DNA of 64,000 nt, taken from assembly GCF_000807775.2 (NCBI RefSeq), contig NZ_CP047385.1, positions 1,178,001 through 1,242,000 on the forward strand. Direction: 5' to 3'. Below the pieces are notes generated by a model. The model saw only the letters and a list, made by a program, of their open reading frames with translations. It was not told where the DNA came from and did no database searches. The position numbers were made by a program, and so were the translations under genes. Numbering within the stretch: the first letter of the stretch is position 1; the number at the start of each line of letters is the position of its first letter. Of this stretch, positions 53,775 to 62,226 are shown piece after piece. Source of the DNA: Pandoraea fibrosis. GTDB lineage: Bacteria > Pseudomonadota > Gammaproteobacteria > Burkholderiales > Burkholderiaceae.

Positions 53775-55160
53775 ATGGCCGCCGACAAACAGGTCGATAC
53801 GACGGGCTTGCTGGGCTGGATCGACCGTCGGTTCCCCCTTACCCAGCTCTGGCGGGAGCACGCGTCCGAGTATTACGCGCCCAAGAATTTCAATTTCTGG
53901 TATTTCTTCGGCTCGCTGGCCATGCTGGTGCTGGTGATCCAGATTCTCACCGGTATTTTCCTGGTGATGAACTACAAGCCAGACGCCAGCCTCGCGTTCG
54001 CGTCGGTCGAGTACATCATGCGCGAAGTGCCGTGGGGCTGGCTCATCCGCTACATGCACTCGACGGGTGCCTCGATGTTCTTCGTCGTGGTGTATCTGCA
54101 CATGTTCCGCGGACTGCTGTACGGCTCGTATCGCAAGCCGCGCGAGCTGGTGTGGGTGTTCGGCTGTCTGATCTTCCTGTGCCTGATGGCCGAAGCGTTC
54201 ATGGGCTACCTGCTGCCCTGGGGGCAGATGTCGTACTGGGGCGCGCAGGTGATCGTGAATCTGTTCTCGGCGATCCCGTTCATCGGCCCGGACCTCTCGC
54301 TGTGGATTCGTGGCGACTACGTGGTGTCGGACGCTACGCTCAACCGCTTCTTCGCGTTCCATGTGATCGCCATCCCGCTGGTGCTGATCGGGCTGATCGT
54401 CGCGCACATCATCGCGCTGCACGAAGTCGGGTCGAACAACCCAGATGGTATTGAGATCAAGGACAAGAAGGACGCCAACGGCCGGCCGCTCGATGGCATT
54501 CCGTTCCATCCGTACTACACGGTGCACGACATCATGGGGGTGGGCGTGTTCCTGATGGTCTTCTCGGCGATCGTGTTCTTCGCGCCGACGATGGGCGGGT
54601 ACTTCCTGGAAGCCAACAACTTCATTCCGTCCGATCCGCTCAAGACGCCTCCGCATATCGCGCCGGTGTGGTATTTCACGCCGTTCTACTCGATGCTGCG
54701 CGCCACGACCGATGACTTCAAGCACGTGCTGATGGTGCTGGCGGTGATCGTCACGGCCATCTGGTGGGTCAAGGGAAAGGCGGCGGCGACGACGAAGGTC
54801 GCGGCGTCTGGCGGCGTGGTGTTGCTGCTGCTGGCGATGTACCTGACCGAAGCCAAGTTCTGGGGCGTGGTGGTGATGGGCGGTGCGGTAGTGACGCTGT
54901 TCTTCCTGCCGTGGCTGGACCATAGTCCGGTGAAGTCGATTCGTTACCGTCCGGGCTTCCACAAGGTGCTGTTGGGTATTCTCGTCGTCATTTTTGCTGT
55001 GTTGGGATATCTGGGTATCCAGGAACCGACGCCCGTGAAGACCGCGATCTCGCAGGTCGGCGCGCTGTACTACTTCGGATTCTTCTGGCTGATGCCGCTC
55101 TGGAGCAAGCGGGGCACATTCAAGCCGGTGCCGGAGCGCGTGACCTTCGCGGCGCACTGA
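53775..55160 (+). CDS. petB: Cytochrome b subunit of the bc1 complex
   Basis: 461-residue integral membrane protein with eight or more helices that binds two b hemes. The heme-ligand regions are RYMHSTGASMFFVVVYLHMFRG and FFAFHVIAIPLVLIGLIVAHIIALHEVGSNNPDG; the Qo-site PEWY-type position reads APVWYFTPFYSMLR. aaggag lies just before the ATG. The sequence is complete, with a C-terminus of additional helices. Confidence 0.97.
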   Translation: MAADKQVDTTGLLGWIDRRFPLTQLWREHASEYYAPKNFNFWYFFGSLAMLVLVIQILTGIFLVMNYKPDASLAFASVEYIMREVPWGWLIRYMHSTGASMFFVVVYLHMFRGLLYGSYRKPRELVWVFGCLIFLCLMAEAFMGYLLPWGQMSYWGAQVIVNLFSAIPFIGPDLSLWIRGDYVVSDATLNRFFAFHVIAIPLVLIGLIVAHIIALHEVGSNNPDGIEIKDKKDANGRPLDGIPFHPYYTVHDIMGVGVFLMVFSAIVFFAPTMGGYFLEANNFIPSDPLKTPPHIAPVWYFTPFYSMLRATTDDFKHVLMVLAVIVTAIWWVKGKAAATTKVAASGGVVLLLLAMYLTEAKFWGVVVMGGAVVTLFFLPWLDHSPVKSIRYRPGFHKVLLGILVVIFAVLGYLGIQEPTPVKTAISQVGALYYFGFFWLMPLWSKRGTFKPVPERVTFAAH

Positions 55161-55191
55161 GCGCACGCAAACGACGACTAGGGATATCAAG

Positions 55192-55911
55192 ATGAGAAAA
55201 CTGTTGCTTATCCTGGCGCTCCTGAGTGGTTTCACGGCGCCGGCTTTTGCTGAAGAGGGTGTGCCGCTCGACACGGCGCCCAATCGGATCGACGATCTGG
55301 CCTCGCTGCAGCGCGGTGCGAAGCTGTTCGTGAACTACTGTCTCAATTGCCATTCGGCGGCGTCGATGCGGTATTCGCGCCTGAAAGATCTGGGATTGTC
55401 GGACACGGAGATCAAGAACAATCTGCTGTTCACGACGGACAAGATTGGCGAGACGATGACCGTGGCCATGCGCACGGCAGACGCCAAGGAATGGTTCGGT
55501 TCGGCACCGCCGGATCTGTCGGTCGAGGCGCGGGCGCGGGGTACGGACTGGCTGTACACCTACTTGCGTACGTTCTATCGGGACGATGCCCGGCCGACGG
55601 GTTGGAACAACCTGACGTTCCCGAATGTGGGCATGCCGAACCCGTTCTGGCAGTTGCAGGGACAGCGCGCTTTGAAGCATGTGGAGGGCGCTGAGCATGG
55701 TCCTGCGCAGTATGTGCAGATCACTCAAGGGACGATGAAACCGGTGGAATTCGATGCTGCCGTGGCTGATCTGGTATCTTATCTGGATTGGATGTCGGAA
55801 CCGGCGCAGCGCACGCGCCGGCAGTTGGGTGTCTGGGTTTTGTTGTTCTTGGGACTCTTTACGGTACTTGCCTGGCGCCTGAATGCGGCCTATTGGAAGG
55901 ACGTGAAGTAA
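55192..55911 (+). CDS. petC: Cytochrome c1 subunit of the bc1 complex
   Basis: 239 residues. Signal peptide ending APAFA|EEG, a single CxxCH heme site (NYCLNCHSAASMRYSRL), the distal Met region near the QGTMKPVEFDAAV block and a C-terminal membrane anchor (LGVWVLLFLGLFTVLAWRL). It passes electrons to a soluble cytochrome c. Last gene of petABC; a terminator follows. Confidence 0.97.
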   Translation: MRKLLLILALLSGFTAPAFAEEGVPLDTAPNRIDDLASLQRGAKLFVNYCLNCHSAASMRYSRLKDLGLSDTEIKNNLLFTTDKIGETMTVAMRTADAKEWFGSAPPDLSVEARARGTDWLYTYLRTFYRDDARPTGWNNLTFPNVGMPNPFWQLQGQRALKHVEGAEHGPAQYVQITQGTMKPVEFDAAVADLVSYLDWMSEPAQRTRRQLGVWVLLFLGLFTVLAWRLNAAYWKDVK

Positions 55912-55925
55912 AATAACGTCTGTAC

Positions 55926-55980
55926 GACGGGGCCAGGGTTTGGGAAGCGTCGGTTTCCCGCCCCGGCCCCGTTGGTTTTT
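55926..55980 (+). terminator. Probable terminator of petABC
   Basis: acggggcc / ggccccgt outer stem with a structured 31-nt interior containing gggaa/ttccc, followed by tggttttt. Read-through into sspA is possible because sspA starts 15 bp later. Confidence 0.6.
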
Positions 55981-55994
55981 AAGGAAGACGCGCT

Positions 55995-56606
55995 ATGATG
56001 GTTTTGTACTCGGGCACTACGTGCCCCTTCTCCCAGCGTTGCCGGCTGGTTCTGTTCGAAAAAGGCATGGATTTTGAAATCCGTGACGTCGACCTGTTCA
56101 ACAAGCCGGAAGACATTGCGGTGATGAACCCGTACGGTCAGGTGCCGATTCTTGTCGAGCGCGACCTGATTCTGTACGAATCGAACATCATCAATGAGTA
56201 CATTGACGAGCGATTCCCGCATCCGCAGTTGATGCCGGCTGATCCGGTGCAGCGTGCGCGTGCGCGCCTGTTCCTGTTCAATTTCGAGAAAGAGCTGTTT
56301 GTGCATGTGAGCTCGCTCGAGAACGAGAAGGGCAAGGCGGCTGAGAAGACGCACGAGAAGGCGCGTGGAGCGATTCGCGATCGTCTGACGCAGCTTGCGC
56401 CGATTTTCGTGAAGAACAAGTACATGCTGGGCGAAGAGTTCTCGATGCTCGACGTGGCGATTGCGCCGCTGCTGTGGCGTCTGGATCACTACGGCATTGA
56501 GTTGTCGAAGAATGCTGCGCCGTTGATGAAGTATGCAGAGCGGATTTTCAGCCGCCCGGCGTACATTGAAGCGCTGACGCCGTCTGAAAAGGTCATGCGT
56601 CGCTAA
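55995..56606 (+). CDS. sspA: Stringent starvation protein A
   Basis: GST-fold RNA-polymerase-associated protein, 203 residues. Thioredoxin-like N-domain with LYSGTTCPFSQRCRLVLFEKGMDFE, VMNPYGQVPILVERDLILYESNIINEYIDERFPHPQL as in the SspA family, and an all-helical C-domain. A CPFSQRC motif sits at the GST active-site position. sspB follows, as in E. coli. The order petABC-sspA-sspB is conserved in beta-proteobacteria. Confidence 0.94.
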   Translation: MMVLYSGTTCPFSQRCRLVLFEKGMDFEIRDVDLFNKPEDIAVMNPYGQVPILVERDLILYESNIINEYIDERFPHPQLMPADPVQRARARLFLFNFEKELFVHVSSLENEKGKAAEKTHEKARGAIRDRLTQLAPIFVKNKYMLGEEFSMLDVAIAPLLWRLDHYGIELSKNAAPLMKYAERIFSRPAYIEALTPSEKVMRR

Positions 56607-56682
56607 TGCGTTGAATTGCTCGCTGACGAAGCTGGCTTGCCGAGGGTGGTGAGCGGGTTTCGCGGCGGGGTGAGTTGGTCAT

Positions 56683-57141
56683 ATGCCTGAAACGTCTACC
56701 AAGCCTTATCTTCTGCGCGCGCTGTACGAGTGGTGTACCGACAACGGATACACACCGTATTTGGCCGTGCATGTCGATGCCAAGACGCGAGTTCCGCGCG
56801 AGTTTGTGAAAGATGGCGAGATCGTGCTGAATATCAGCTTCGACGCCACGAGCGGATTGCAGATGGGCAACGACTGGATTGAATTCAGCGCCCGTTTCGG
56901 CGGTATCTCACAGAAGGTGGAAGTGCAGGTACCGAACGTGCTGGCGATTTATGCCCGTGAGAATGGTCAGGGGATGGCATTCCCGGTCGACAAGCAGGCG
57001 TCTGCGGAAGAGGGGGCGGAGCTGGAAGCCGTGCCATCGGTGCAGGCGCCGGGCGACGACGATCCGGAGCCGCCGCGTCCGGGCGGCAACGCACCGGCGG
57101 GTGGTAATGCCGGGCGGGCCCGCCTGAAGGTGGTGAAGTAA
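56683..57141 (+). CDS. sspB: ClpXP adaptor SspB
   Basis: 152 residues. Delivers ssrA-tagged proteins to ClpXP. The folded substrate-binding domain covers about 1-110 (PYLLRALYEWCTDNGYTPYLAVHVDA, GEIVLNISFDATSGLQMGNDWIEFSARFGG), followed by a flexible Pro/Gly-rich linker and a C-terminal XB peptide (RARLKVVK) that docks on ClpX. Complete and normal. Confidence 0.95.
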   Translation: MPETSTKPYLLRALYEWCTDNGYTPYLAVHVDAKTRVPREFVKDGEIVLNISFDATSGLQMGNDWIEFSARFGGISQKVEVQVPNVLAIYARENGQGMAFPVDKQASAEEGAELEAVPSVQAPGDDDPEPPRPGGNAPAGGNAGRARLKVVK

Positions 57142-57262
57142 CGCGATTGCGGGCGAACGGGCCGATGCGTTTGAGCATTGGCCTAATCGCTTGCATGGAC
57201 GGACGATTTTTCACGATCAGGTAGCCGCAGTAGCCGATGAATCGGTTACAATACGCGACTTC

Positions 57263-57338
<76 letters not shown>

Positions 57339-57344
57339 AATATC

Positions 57345-57379
57345 AATAGGGGTTCCAGTGATGGAGCCCCTATTTTTTT
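57345..57379 (+). terminator. Terminator after tRNA-Thr
   Basis: aatagggg / cccctatt stem extended by ttcc/ggag pairing, 6-nt loop, then seven T. It ends the tRNA transcript and may be part of the attachment region. Confidence 0.85.
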
Positions 57380-57407
57380 GTTCTACAATCGTAGCGCTGT
57401 TCTACAA
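57380..57407. repeat. Repeated gttctacaa next to the element boundary
   Basis: gttctacaa at 57380-57388 and again at 57399-57407, 19 bp apart; the first copy overlaps the dyad ctac-aatc-gtag (57383-57394). A related ttctaca occurs at 59831, beside the integrase stop. They could be integrase binding sites, which is inference. Confidence 0.4.
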
Positions 57408-57545
57408 ATTGCCGAATCGACGTACCGGGCGGATAACGTCTCGCAGAAACCGATCCTGCTAGTTTCATCGACGAATCGTCCGATTTCAGCAACAAGGCGT
57501 CATCTTAGTTTGACTCCGAGGCAGTGAGCGTCAATAGTTCCGTCC

Positions 57546-58328
57546 ATGCTCAGCGAACGCGACATCAAGAAGGCCGTACTACATAAGCTCTTGCCGCAAG
57601 CTCTTGCGCAAGATGCCGTTGTCGTGAGCGAAATGGTTGTTGGAAAGGCAGACCGAAGAGCTGACCTAGTTGTTGCAAATGGACACCTGCACGCAATCGA
57701 AATCAAAAGCGATTTAGATTCGCTGCGTCGCCTCGAAGGTCAAATGGCGGTTTACCTGAGCCGTTTCGACAAGGTCACACTCGTCCTGTCTTCAAAGTTC
57801 GTTGAACATGCACTCGCACATTCACCCGACCGTGTCGCTGTTTGGGAGGCGACCGAGACGAGAGGTGGCGTGACGCGGCTCCGGGTGCGCAGACCGGGGC
57901 GTCTCGAGCCCATTACTGACAAGGCTGCACTCTGTGATTTTCTTCTAAAGAGTGAGCTTGTACAGATCGTTAAGTCACGCGACGCTATAGGCAAAACGTC
58001 AAACTTGTCCCGTTGCGAACTAGTGAAATTTGCAGAGACGCTCCCGCTAGCTTTCATCCGCCGCGAAGTTTTGTCGAGCGTGAAAACGAGGTACCGGGAT
58101 ACGTTTGCGGGATACGTCGGCGGAGTCGGCGGTGATCAGCAGCAACCGCCCAACGTTGACGATCTGAGCCGCGTTGCACTGAAGCGAAAAGCGGCGATGC
58201 TGGTGCAGGATGCCCAGCGCAAGCCGCCTCACTACGAACGCAGACCGCTAAATCTGCTGCGCTTTTTTCCTGATGGGGACATCCCGGAAGGGATGCCGAC
58301 TCATGTGCTAGTGCCGACGGTGAATTAA
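57546..58328 (+). CDS. sce7726-like protein with PD-(D/E)XK nuclease residues
   Basis: 260 residues, prophage cargo. The N-terminal half carries a PD-(D/E)XK-type arrangement: E29 in a helix/strand, D40 in RRADLVVANG, E52-x-K54 in HAIEIKSD and Q66 in RLEGQMAVY, the order seen in restriction-type nucleases. The C-terminal half (from about 110) is basic and mixed alpha/beta, without a recognised fold. Nuclease activity is inferred. It is the only plus-strand gene in this part of the element and overlaps the convergent beta-family gene by 4 bp. The base composition is more AT-rich than the core genome. Confidence 0.8.
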   Translation: MLSERDIKKAVLHKLLPQALAQDAVVVSEMVVGKADRRADLVVANGHLHAIEIKSDLDSLRRLEGQMAVYLSRFDKVTLVLSSKFVEHALAHSPDRVAVWEATETRGGVTRLRVRRPGRLEPITDKAALCDFLLKSELVQIVKSRDAIGKTSNLSRCELVKFAETLPLAFIRREVLSSVKTRYRDTFAGYVGGVGGDQQQPPNVDDLSRVALKRKAAMLVQDAQRKPPHYERRPLNLLRFFPDGDIPEGMPTHVLVPTVN

Positions 58329-59407
58329 AGCCAATCGTCCTCCTCGCCGGATTGATTGGTCCGCGCGCCAAACACGGAGAGCTGATAGGTGATGTGCAAA
58401 TTCACTCGCACGGATATAGCGGTGACGGCGCCATTAATTGTCTCTCCGGTGCCGTTTGCAGTGTTCCGTATCATTTGCGCACCCCAGCAAGGATTTGTTT
58501 GCAGATCGGGGTGATCGTCCAGCAGTTTCGTTGCAATTTCTGCATAGCCGTCCCCTTTTCTGCCCGGGCGCCGCTCAAAGGTCCATGAGTGGTCCCATGG
58601 GACATCAAGACGCGGTAAAAACGTGCCGCCTTCATCGTCATAAACGACCGAGTGGATGGACGCGTGGTCACCATACATAACGATGTCCGGCCCGATCTCC
58701 TCATATAAGACATGTTCAAGCATGTCGATCTTGCCGCTTGTTTCTGAGCCTTTATGTAGAAATTGAGTCACGGATCGAGGATAGCTCGTGCCCGCTAGCA
58801 CGCGAGCAACCTCCGGGACTTCCTCAACGATACGATTAATCGAGCGTAGAACACTTTCCAACACGCCGGATTTGATGCGCTTCGTGGAAATATCGCGAAT
58901 ATAACCAGCGTCTAGCACAACAAGTGCATTCTCCGGAGCATCCAGCGCATACAGCGCTGTGAGTGTGTGATCCAAATCGGATTGGTAGTTTCTGACGCGA
59001 AAAACGGGATCCTTTCCTGATCGCTCCAAGCCCTGGGCTTGTTTGACGATATCGCGGACACGCGCATCGGGAGACAACTGCACAACGGGCACGACTTCAG
59101 GCCTTTGATTAACAAACGCCAACCAGTTCGCGAACCCCTTTTCCGGGTTCATCAGATCACGCACAGCGTCATTTTGGTGCTGTCCGTCCTTCGATAAGTC
59201 GAGCATGTATTGCCTTTTACCAAGGCATTGTTCGACCTTCTCAAGTGCCTTCTCCACGCCGTCCGTGTTACGCCATTTTCCAAGCGTGATTAGTGGAAGA
59301 ATCTGATCCTTCTGATCGTCGCTGAGCTTCGAAAATCCGGCCAGTTCCGCCTGACGCGTGCGGAGAATCGGGAAATACCGAAAATCCGAGAATATGCTCT
59401 TACTCAT
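58325..59407 (-). CDS. Beta-family protein (prophage cargo)
   Basis: 360 residues. It begins SKSIFSDFRYFPILRTRQAELAGFSKLSD and carries ILPLITLGKW, VVPVVQLSP and VVLDAGYIRDIS, the strand-rich pattern of the beta protein family found in phages and genomic islands; function is unknown. The C-terminal half includes VMYGDHASIHSVVYDDEGG, LDVPWDHSWTFERRPGRKGDGYAEIA and TNPCWGAQMIRNTANG, whose His/Asp/Glu content could form an active site. Its start overlaps the preceding membrane-protein gene by 8 bp, so the two form an operon; its end overlaps the sce7726-like gene. Confidence 0.8.
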   Translation of the reverse strand: MSKSIFSDFRYFPILRTRQAELAGFSKLSDDQKDQILPLITLGKWRNTDGVEKALEKVEQCLGKRQYMLDLSKDGQHQNDAVRDLMNPEKGFANWLAFVNQRPEVVPVVQLSPDARVRDIVKQAQGLERSGKDPVFRVRNYQSDLDHTLTALYALDAPENALVVLDAGYIRDISTKRIKSGVLESVLRSINRIVEEVPEVARVLAGTSYPRSVTQFLHKGSETSGKIDMLEHVLYEEIGPDIVMYGDHASIHSVVYDDEGGTFLPRLDVPWDHSWTFERRPGRKGDGYAEIATKLLDDHPDLQTNPCWGAQMIRNTANGTGETINGAVTAISVRVNLHITYQLSVFGARTNQSGEEDDWL

Positions 59408-59786
59408 CTTGCTCTCCCGACTCGCCCTGTTGATCAGAATACGCTGCTAACTTCTTACGGATATTCTCTCGGATTGGTTCGGGGTTGATAACCCCGGTCA
59501 GTGCAGTCGCGATGTCGCGATACGTACTCAAATCCTTGGCCAACTCAATGGCGTCGTTCTTTGCCCGAATGGTTTCGTCTCGTGCGTCAGAAAGGGCGCG
59601 TTCGAGCCGTTCGACAGTCGATAGTCCGCGCCATCCAAGAAGAAAAGTTAGGAATGCAGCAGAACCCCAGCCCGAGACGGCCAGCAATTGCACGTCACTC
59701 GTAGGGCGAGCTAGATAAATACTCAGTGCGATGCCCCCGACACCAATGCCCAAACTGATGATTGAAACAAGTCGATCGTAGTTCAT
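59400..59786 (-). CDS. Two-helix membrane protein with coiled coil (prophage cargo)
   Basis: 128 residues with no recognised family. Two membrane helices at about 8-27 (SIISLGIGVGGIALSIYLA) and 34-51 (LAVSGWGSAAFLTFLLGW) leave a charged, probably cytoplasmic tail whose residues 55-90 have heptad character (STVERLERALSDARDETI and following). It is first of a two-gene minus-strand operon with the beta-family gene. The layout, a membrane anchor plus possible effectors, recalls defence or exclusion cassettes; that is inference. Confidence 0.7.
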   Translation of the reverse strand: MNYDRLVSIISLGIGVGGIALSIYLARPTSDVQLLAVSGWGSAAFLTFLLGWRGLSTVERLERALSDARDETIRAKNDAIELAKDLSTYRDIATALTGVINPEPIRENIRKKLAAYSDQQGESGEQDE

Positions 59787-59857
59787 GCTCTTGTAGTCTG
59801 ATGACCGTCTAAGCGGAGATTAGTCAACCAGATTCTACACGGCGGACTAGTGTTGAG

Positions 59858-60877
59858 CTATTTCGTCGGTGTTACCTTGACACCGCGCTTGCGGACGTAA
59901 TGCTCCGTCATCACGGCGCTGCCATGCCCCAAAAGCGCTTGGGCCGCTCGGAGGTCGCTGGCGTCTTCTTTGTCAGTGCCGGCCTTTGCCCTGAGATCTC
60001 GAAACTGAAACGACTCTTTACTTATGCCCGAAGCATTGCGAGCACGGTCGAATCGAAATCGAAGCGCTGCCTGACCCAAGGCGTATCCGCGCTCGTCGAT
60101 GACCACGCGGGTGGAGTGGATGCCAAGTCTCGACTTCCGATGCGAAATGCGGTCCAGAAGAGCGGCTAACGCGCCAACTATTTCGATGCGAACTATAGCG
60201 CCGGTCTTGTTTTGCCGTATGACCAGAATCCCATTTCCGATATCTCTTTCGTCGATCTTCAATACATCAGCAGGGCGCTGGCCGGTTAGATATGCGAGAT
60301 CCATAGCGTCCTTCAGCGGAGTGTCGGCTTTGTCCCAAACGGCCTTATACAGGTCATCGTCGATATAGATGTCTCGCCCGTCCTCCCTGTGCTTCCTAAT
60401 ACCTATACATGGATTAGCAAGGTCGGTCGCTCCCCATTCGCGAGCCTTGTTGAAGATGTGCGAAAACAGCGCAATCTCCCGGTTGGCGGAGACGGGCGCA
60501 TCCTTACGCCAGTCAAGATACTGCCGAATATGGAGTGGCTTAACTCCGTCAAGTGGGGCAGGGGGATTGTCAAAGAAGAGGTAAAGGCGACTCAGCTGAA
60601 GCATGTTCGTGCGCTGAGTTTCGCGGGCTTTACGCGGGAGAACTTCCCTGACATAACGCTCTGCGACGTGACGAAACGTTATGAGCTGCTTCCGCAACTG
60701 ATTGCCTTGCTCTAGATCGGCATAACGTCGCAATGCTTCTACGAAATCACCTCCCAGAGCTGTCCACCTGCGCGGCTTTCCCCCCATGTCGTAGTAGTAA
60801 TAAGACCTCGCCCGCGCAGTCGTTTTGACCCGCATCCTCGGAGGCAAATGGAGATTTTTTGTCGGTTTTCGCCCCAC
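59858..60877 (-). CDS. int: Tyrosine recombinase (phage integrase)
   Basis: 339 residues. An N-terminal arm-binding part precedes a core-binding domain (TFRHVAERYVREVLPRKARE) and the catalytic domain with R201 (TGQRPADVLKI), K224 (QNKTGAIVRIE), R296 in RDLRAKAG, H318 (LLGHGSAVMTEHY) and nucleophile Tyr327. Box II reads RDLR rather than HxxR, a variant common in phage integrases. GTG start at 60877, 4 bp after the DUF4224 stop. Probably integrates at tRNA-Thr. Confidence 0.93.
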   Translation of the reverse strand: MGRKPTKNLHLPPRMRVKTTARARSYYYYDMGGKPRRWTALGGDFVEALRRYADLEQGNQLRKQLITFRHVAERYVREVLPRKARETQRTNMLQLSRLYLFFDNPPAPLDGVKPLHIRQYLDWRKDAPVSANREIALFSHIFNKAREWGATDLANPCIGIRKHREDGRDIYIDDDLYKAVWDKADTPLKDAMDLAYLTGQRPADVLKIDERDIGNGILVIRQNKTGAIVRIEIVGALAALLDRISHRKSRLGIHSTRVVIDERGYALGQAALRFRFDRARNASGISKESFQFRDLRAKAGTDKEDASDLRAAQALLGHGSAVMTEHYVRKRGVKVTPTK

Positions 60878-60881
60878 AGTA

Positions 60882-61088
60882 CTAGCCCTTTAACACACGC
60901 GGTGCCCACGTCTCAGAGGAGCGAGTCGCTGGTAGCCCCTCAATTGCGGCTCGGGACACTACGGCACGGCCGCAAGCGTTTACAAAGAACGGCAAGCCCA
61001 TGCTGCGCAACGTATCGATTTGTTTTGATTTAACTTTTCTACCAGTAAGTACTACTAATTCTTCACAAGATAAAAAAATCGCAGTCAA
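60882..61088 (-). CDS. DUF4224 protein, excisionase-like
   Basis: 68 residues if started at the TTG at 61088, which overlaps the rep stop (TTGA) and is preceded by gaggga. It begins with the start residue plus TAIFLSCEELVVLTGRKVK, followed by QIDTLRSMGLPFFVNACGRAVVSR, the DUF4224 pattern. Such proteins sit directly upstream of phage integrases and probably act as directionality factor or regulator. The longer frame to 61151 would overlap rep by 67 bp and is less likely. Confidence 0.8.
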   Translation of the reverse strand: MTAIFLSCEELVVLTGRKVKSKQIDTLRSMGLPFFVNACGRAVVSRAAIEGLPATRSSETWAPRVLKG

Positions 61089-61978
61089 TTTAGTGACTCC
61101 CTCGTGGACAACCAGAAACAGCCTAACTCCTGATTCCAAAACACCTGACATTGATCCAAACTTGCCCCGACTGCCTTTGCTGCCTCGAAAGCGACCAAAA
61201 TTGCCCTCGCCGGGTCATTGCACAGAATGTGTTCGATTGGATGCCGCTCAGGAACCACGATGCCTCTGCTCGTCCAATAGCGCTTTTCGTTCATCTTGTG
61301 CTCTGCGAAGTCTTTTGTGAGGTACTTGCCGAGGTAAGCGGCCAGCTTGTGACGTAGCCCTCTTTGCTTGAATGGGTTGCGCACATCGACGTTGCCGTTA
61401 TCTGCGCCAACGATTGAATGCCAGATGGAGCGCAAAACGCGATAGTTTTGCCTGCCCTTCACTGCAACGTGCAGATGCCATGCCCCACGTTTCTGGCGTT
61501 CGGAGACGGCTACGTATTGAAAATTTTGGAACTTGCCTAAGCGGCGACGAAGAGCATCGAAATCGCGCTTCAGACGGTCACGGTCTTCCATGTTTTCTCG
61601 GTATGTCAAAGTGATCATGCGATCCGCGCCAATGGCCTTGCAGCGAAGTCGGACCTGTTGTTTTGCTCGCTTTGCCGCAGCGAGTTGATTTTCTTCTGTG
61701 TTTTCTGATTCGCCGCGCTTTGCTTTCGGCATCGCGTGCAGCTGCTGGGCTCCCATATACCGATCAAATCGCGTGGCGGTGACTTCGACTTGTCCATCAC
61801 CAAAGTCCCGGCCCCTGATCAACCACTCTCGACGGAACGCTACCCAGTCCGATATACTCGTTTCAAGCATGACAACTCCAGATTGTCGTGTGGCTGTGCT
61901 AGCCCCGAACCGTTGCAGCGGCCGGGGCTTTTCTTTTTTTGCGATGGTGTTGAGGCTCTCTTCTTCGAGCTTCACCAT
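61085..61978 (-). CDS. HUH rolling-circle replication initiator
   Basis: 297 residues. Motif 1 is MITLTYR (121-127), the metal-binding HUH motif is HLH at 168-170 (GAWHLHVAVKG), and the catalytic Tyr region is AYLGKYLTKD (Tyr215 and Tyr219). This is the layout of replication proteins of filamentous phages and related plasmids, which nick the double-strand origin to start ssDNA synthesis. The C-terminal 60 residues include two Cys-containing segments. It lies next to a hairpin-rich non-coding stretch. Translationally coupled to the DUF4224 gene. Confidence 0.88.
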   Translation of the reverse strand: MVKLEEESLNTIAKKEKPRPLQRFGASTATRQSGVVMLETSISDWVAFRREWLIRGRDFGDGQVEVTATRFDRYMGAQQLHAMPKAKRGESENTEENQLAAAKRAKQQVRLRCKAIGADRMITLTYRENMEDRDRLKRDFDALRRRLGKFQNFQYVAVSERQKRGAWHLHVAVKGRQNYRVLRSIWHSIVGADNGNVDVRNPFKQRGLRHKLAAYLGKYLTKDFAEHKMNEKRYWTSRGIVVPERHPIEHILCNDPARAILVAFEAAKAVGASLDQCQVFWNQELGCFWLSTRESLN

Positions 61979-62013
61979 CTGCTCGTACGTTAAGTGTTAC
62001 TGATATAAATCTA

Positions 62014-62201
62014 GGCGCGCTCCGCGCGCCCGAGTGACCGCGCTGCCGCTGCGCACACTCGGGCGTCGCAGCCCGCCCACTTGCGCAGAATGTTTCGCAT
62101 GGGCCGCGCCGACCTCCGGCCGACCCAGCCCAAGCTCGGAGCGTCTTTGTGGCAACGCGGCGTCAAGGCCGAGCCCTGCGGGTCGCTGCGCGAGCCTTGA
62201 C
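62014..62201. other. Hairpin-rich intergenic region, probable phage replication origin
   Basis: Three strong dyads in 188 bp between the secretin and rep genes: ggcgcgc-tcc-gcgcgcc (62014-62030), cccgagtg/cactcggg (62029-62036 with 62056-62063, enclosing a GC-rich interior) and gtcaaggc/gccttgac (62162-62169 with 62194-62201). Filamentous phages keep plus- and minus-strand origins and packaging signals as hairpins in their intergenic region. Small ORFs here have no support. Confidence 0.55.
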
Positions 62202-62226
62202 CCCGGCACACGTCGACTCACACTCA

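Noticed and set aside
53118..55283. 721-codon minus-strand frame
   Set aside because: Antisense to petA and petB, whose proteins are unmistakable.
57339..59860. Exact attL core
   Set aside because: Without the right end of the prophage no duplicated sequence can be identified; the gttctacaa repeats alone do not define it.
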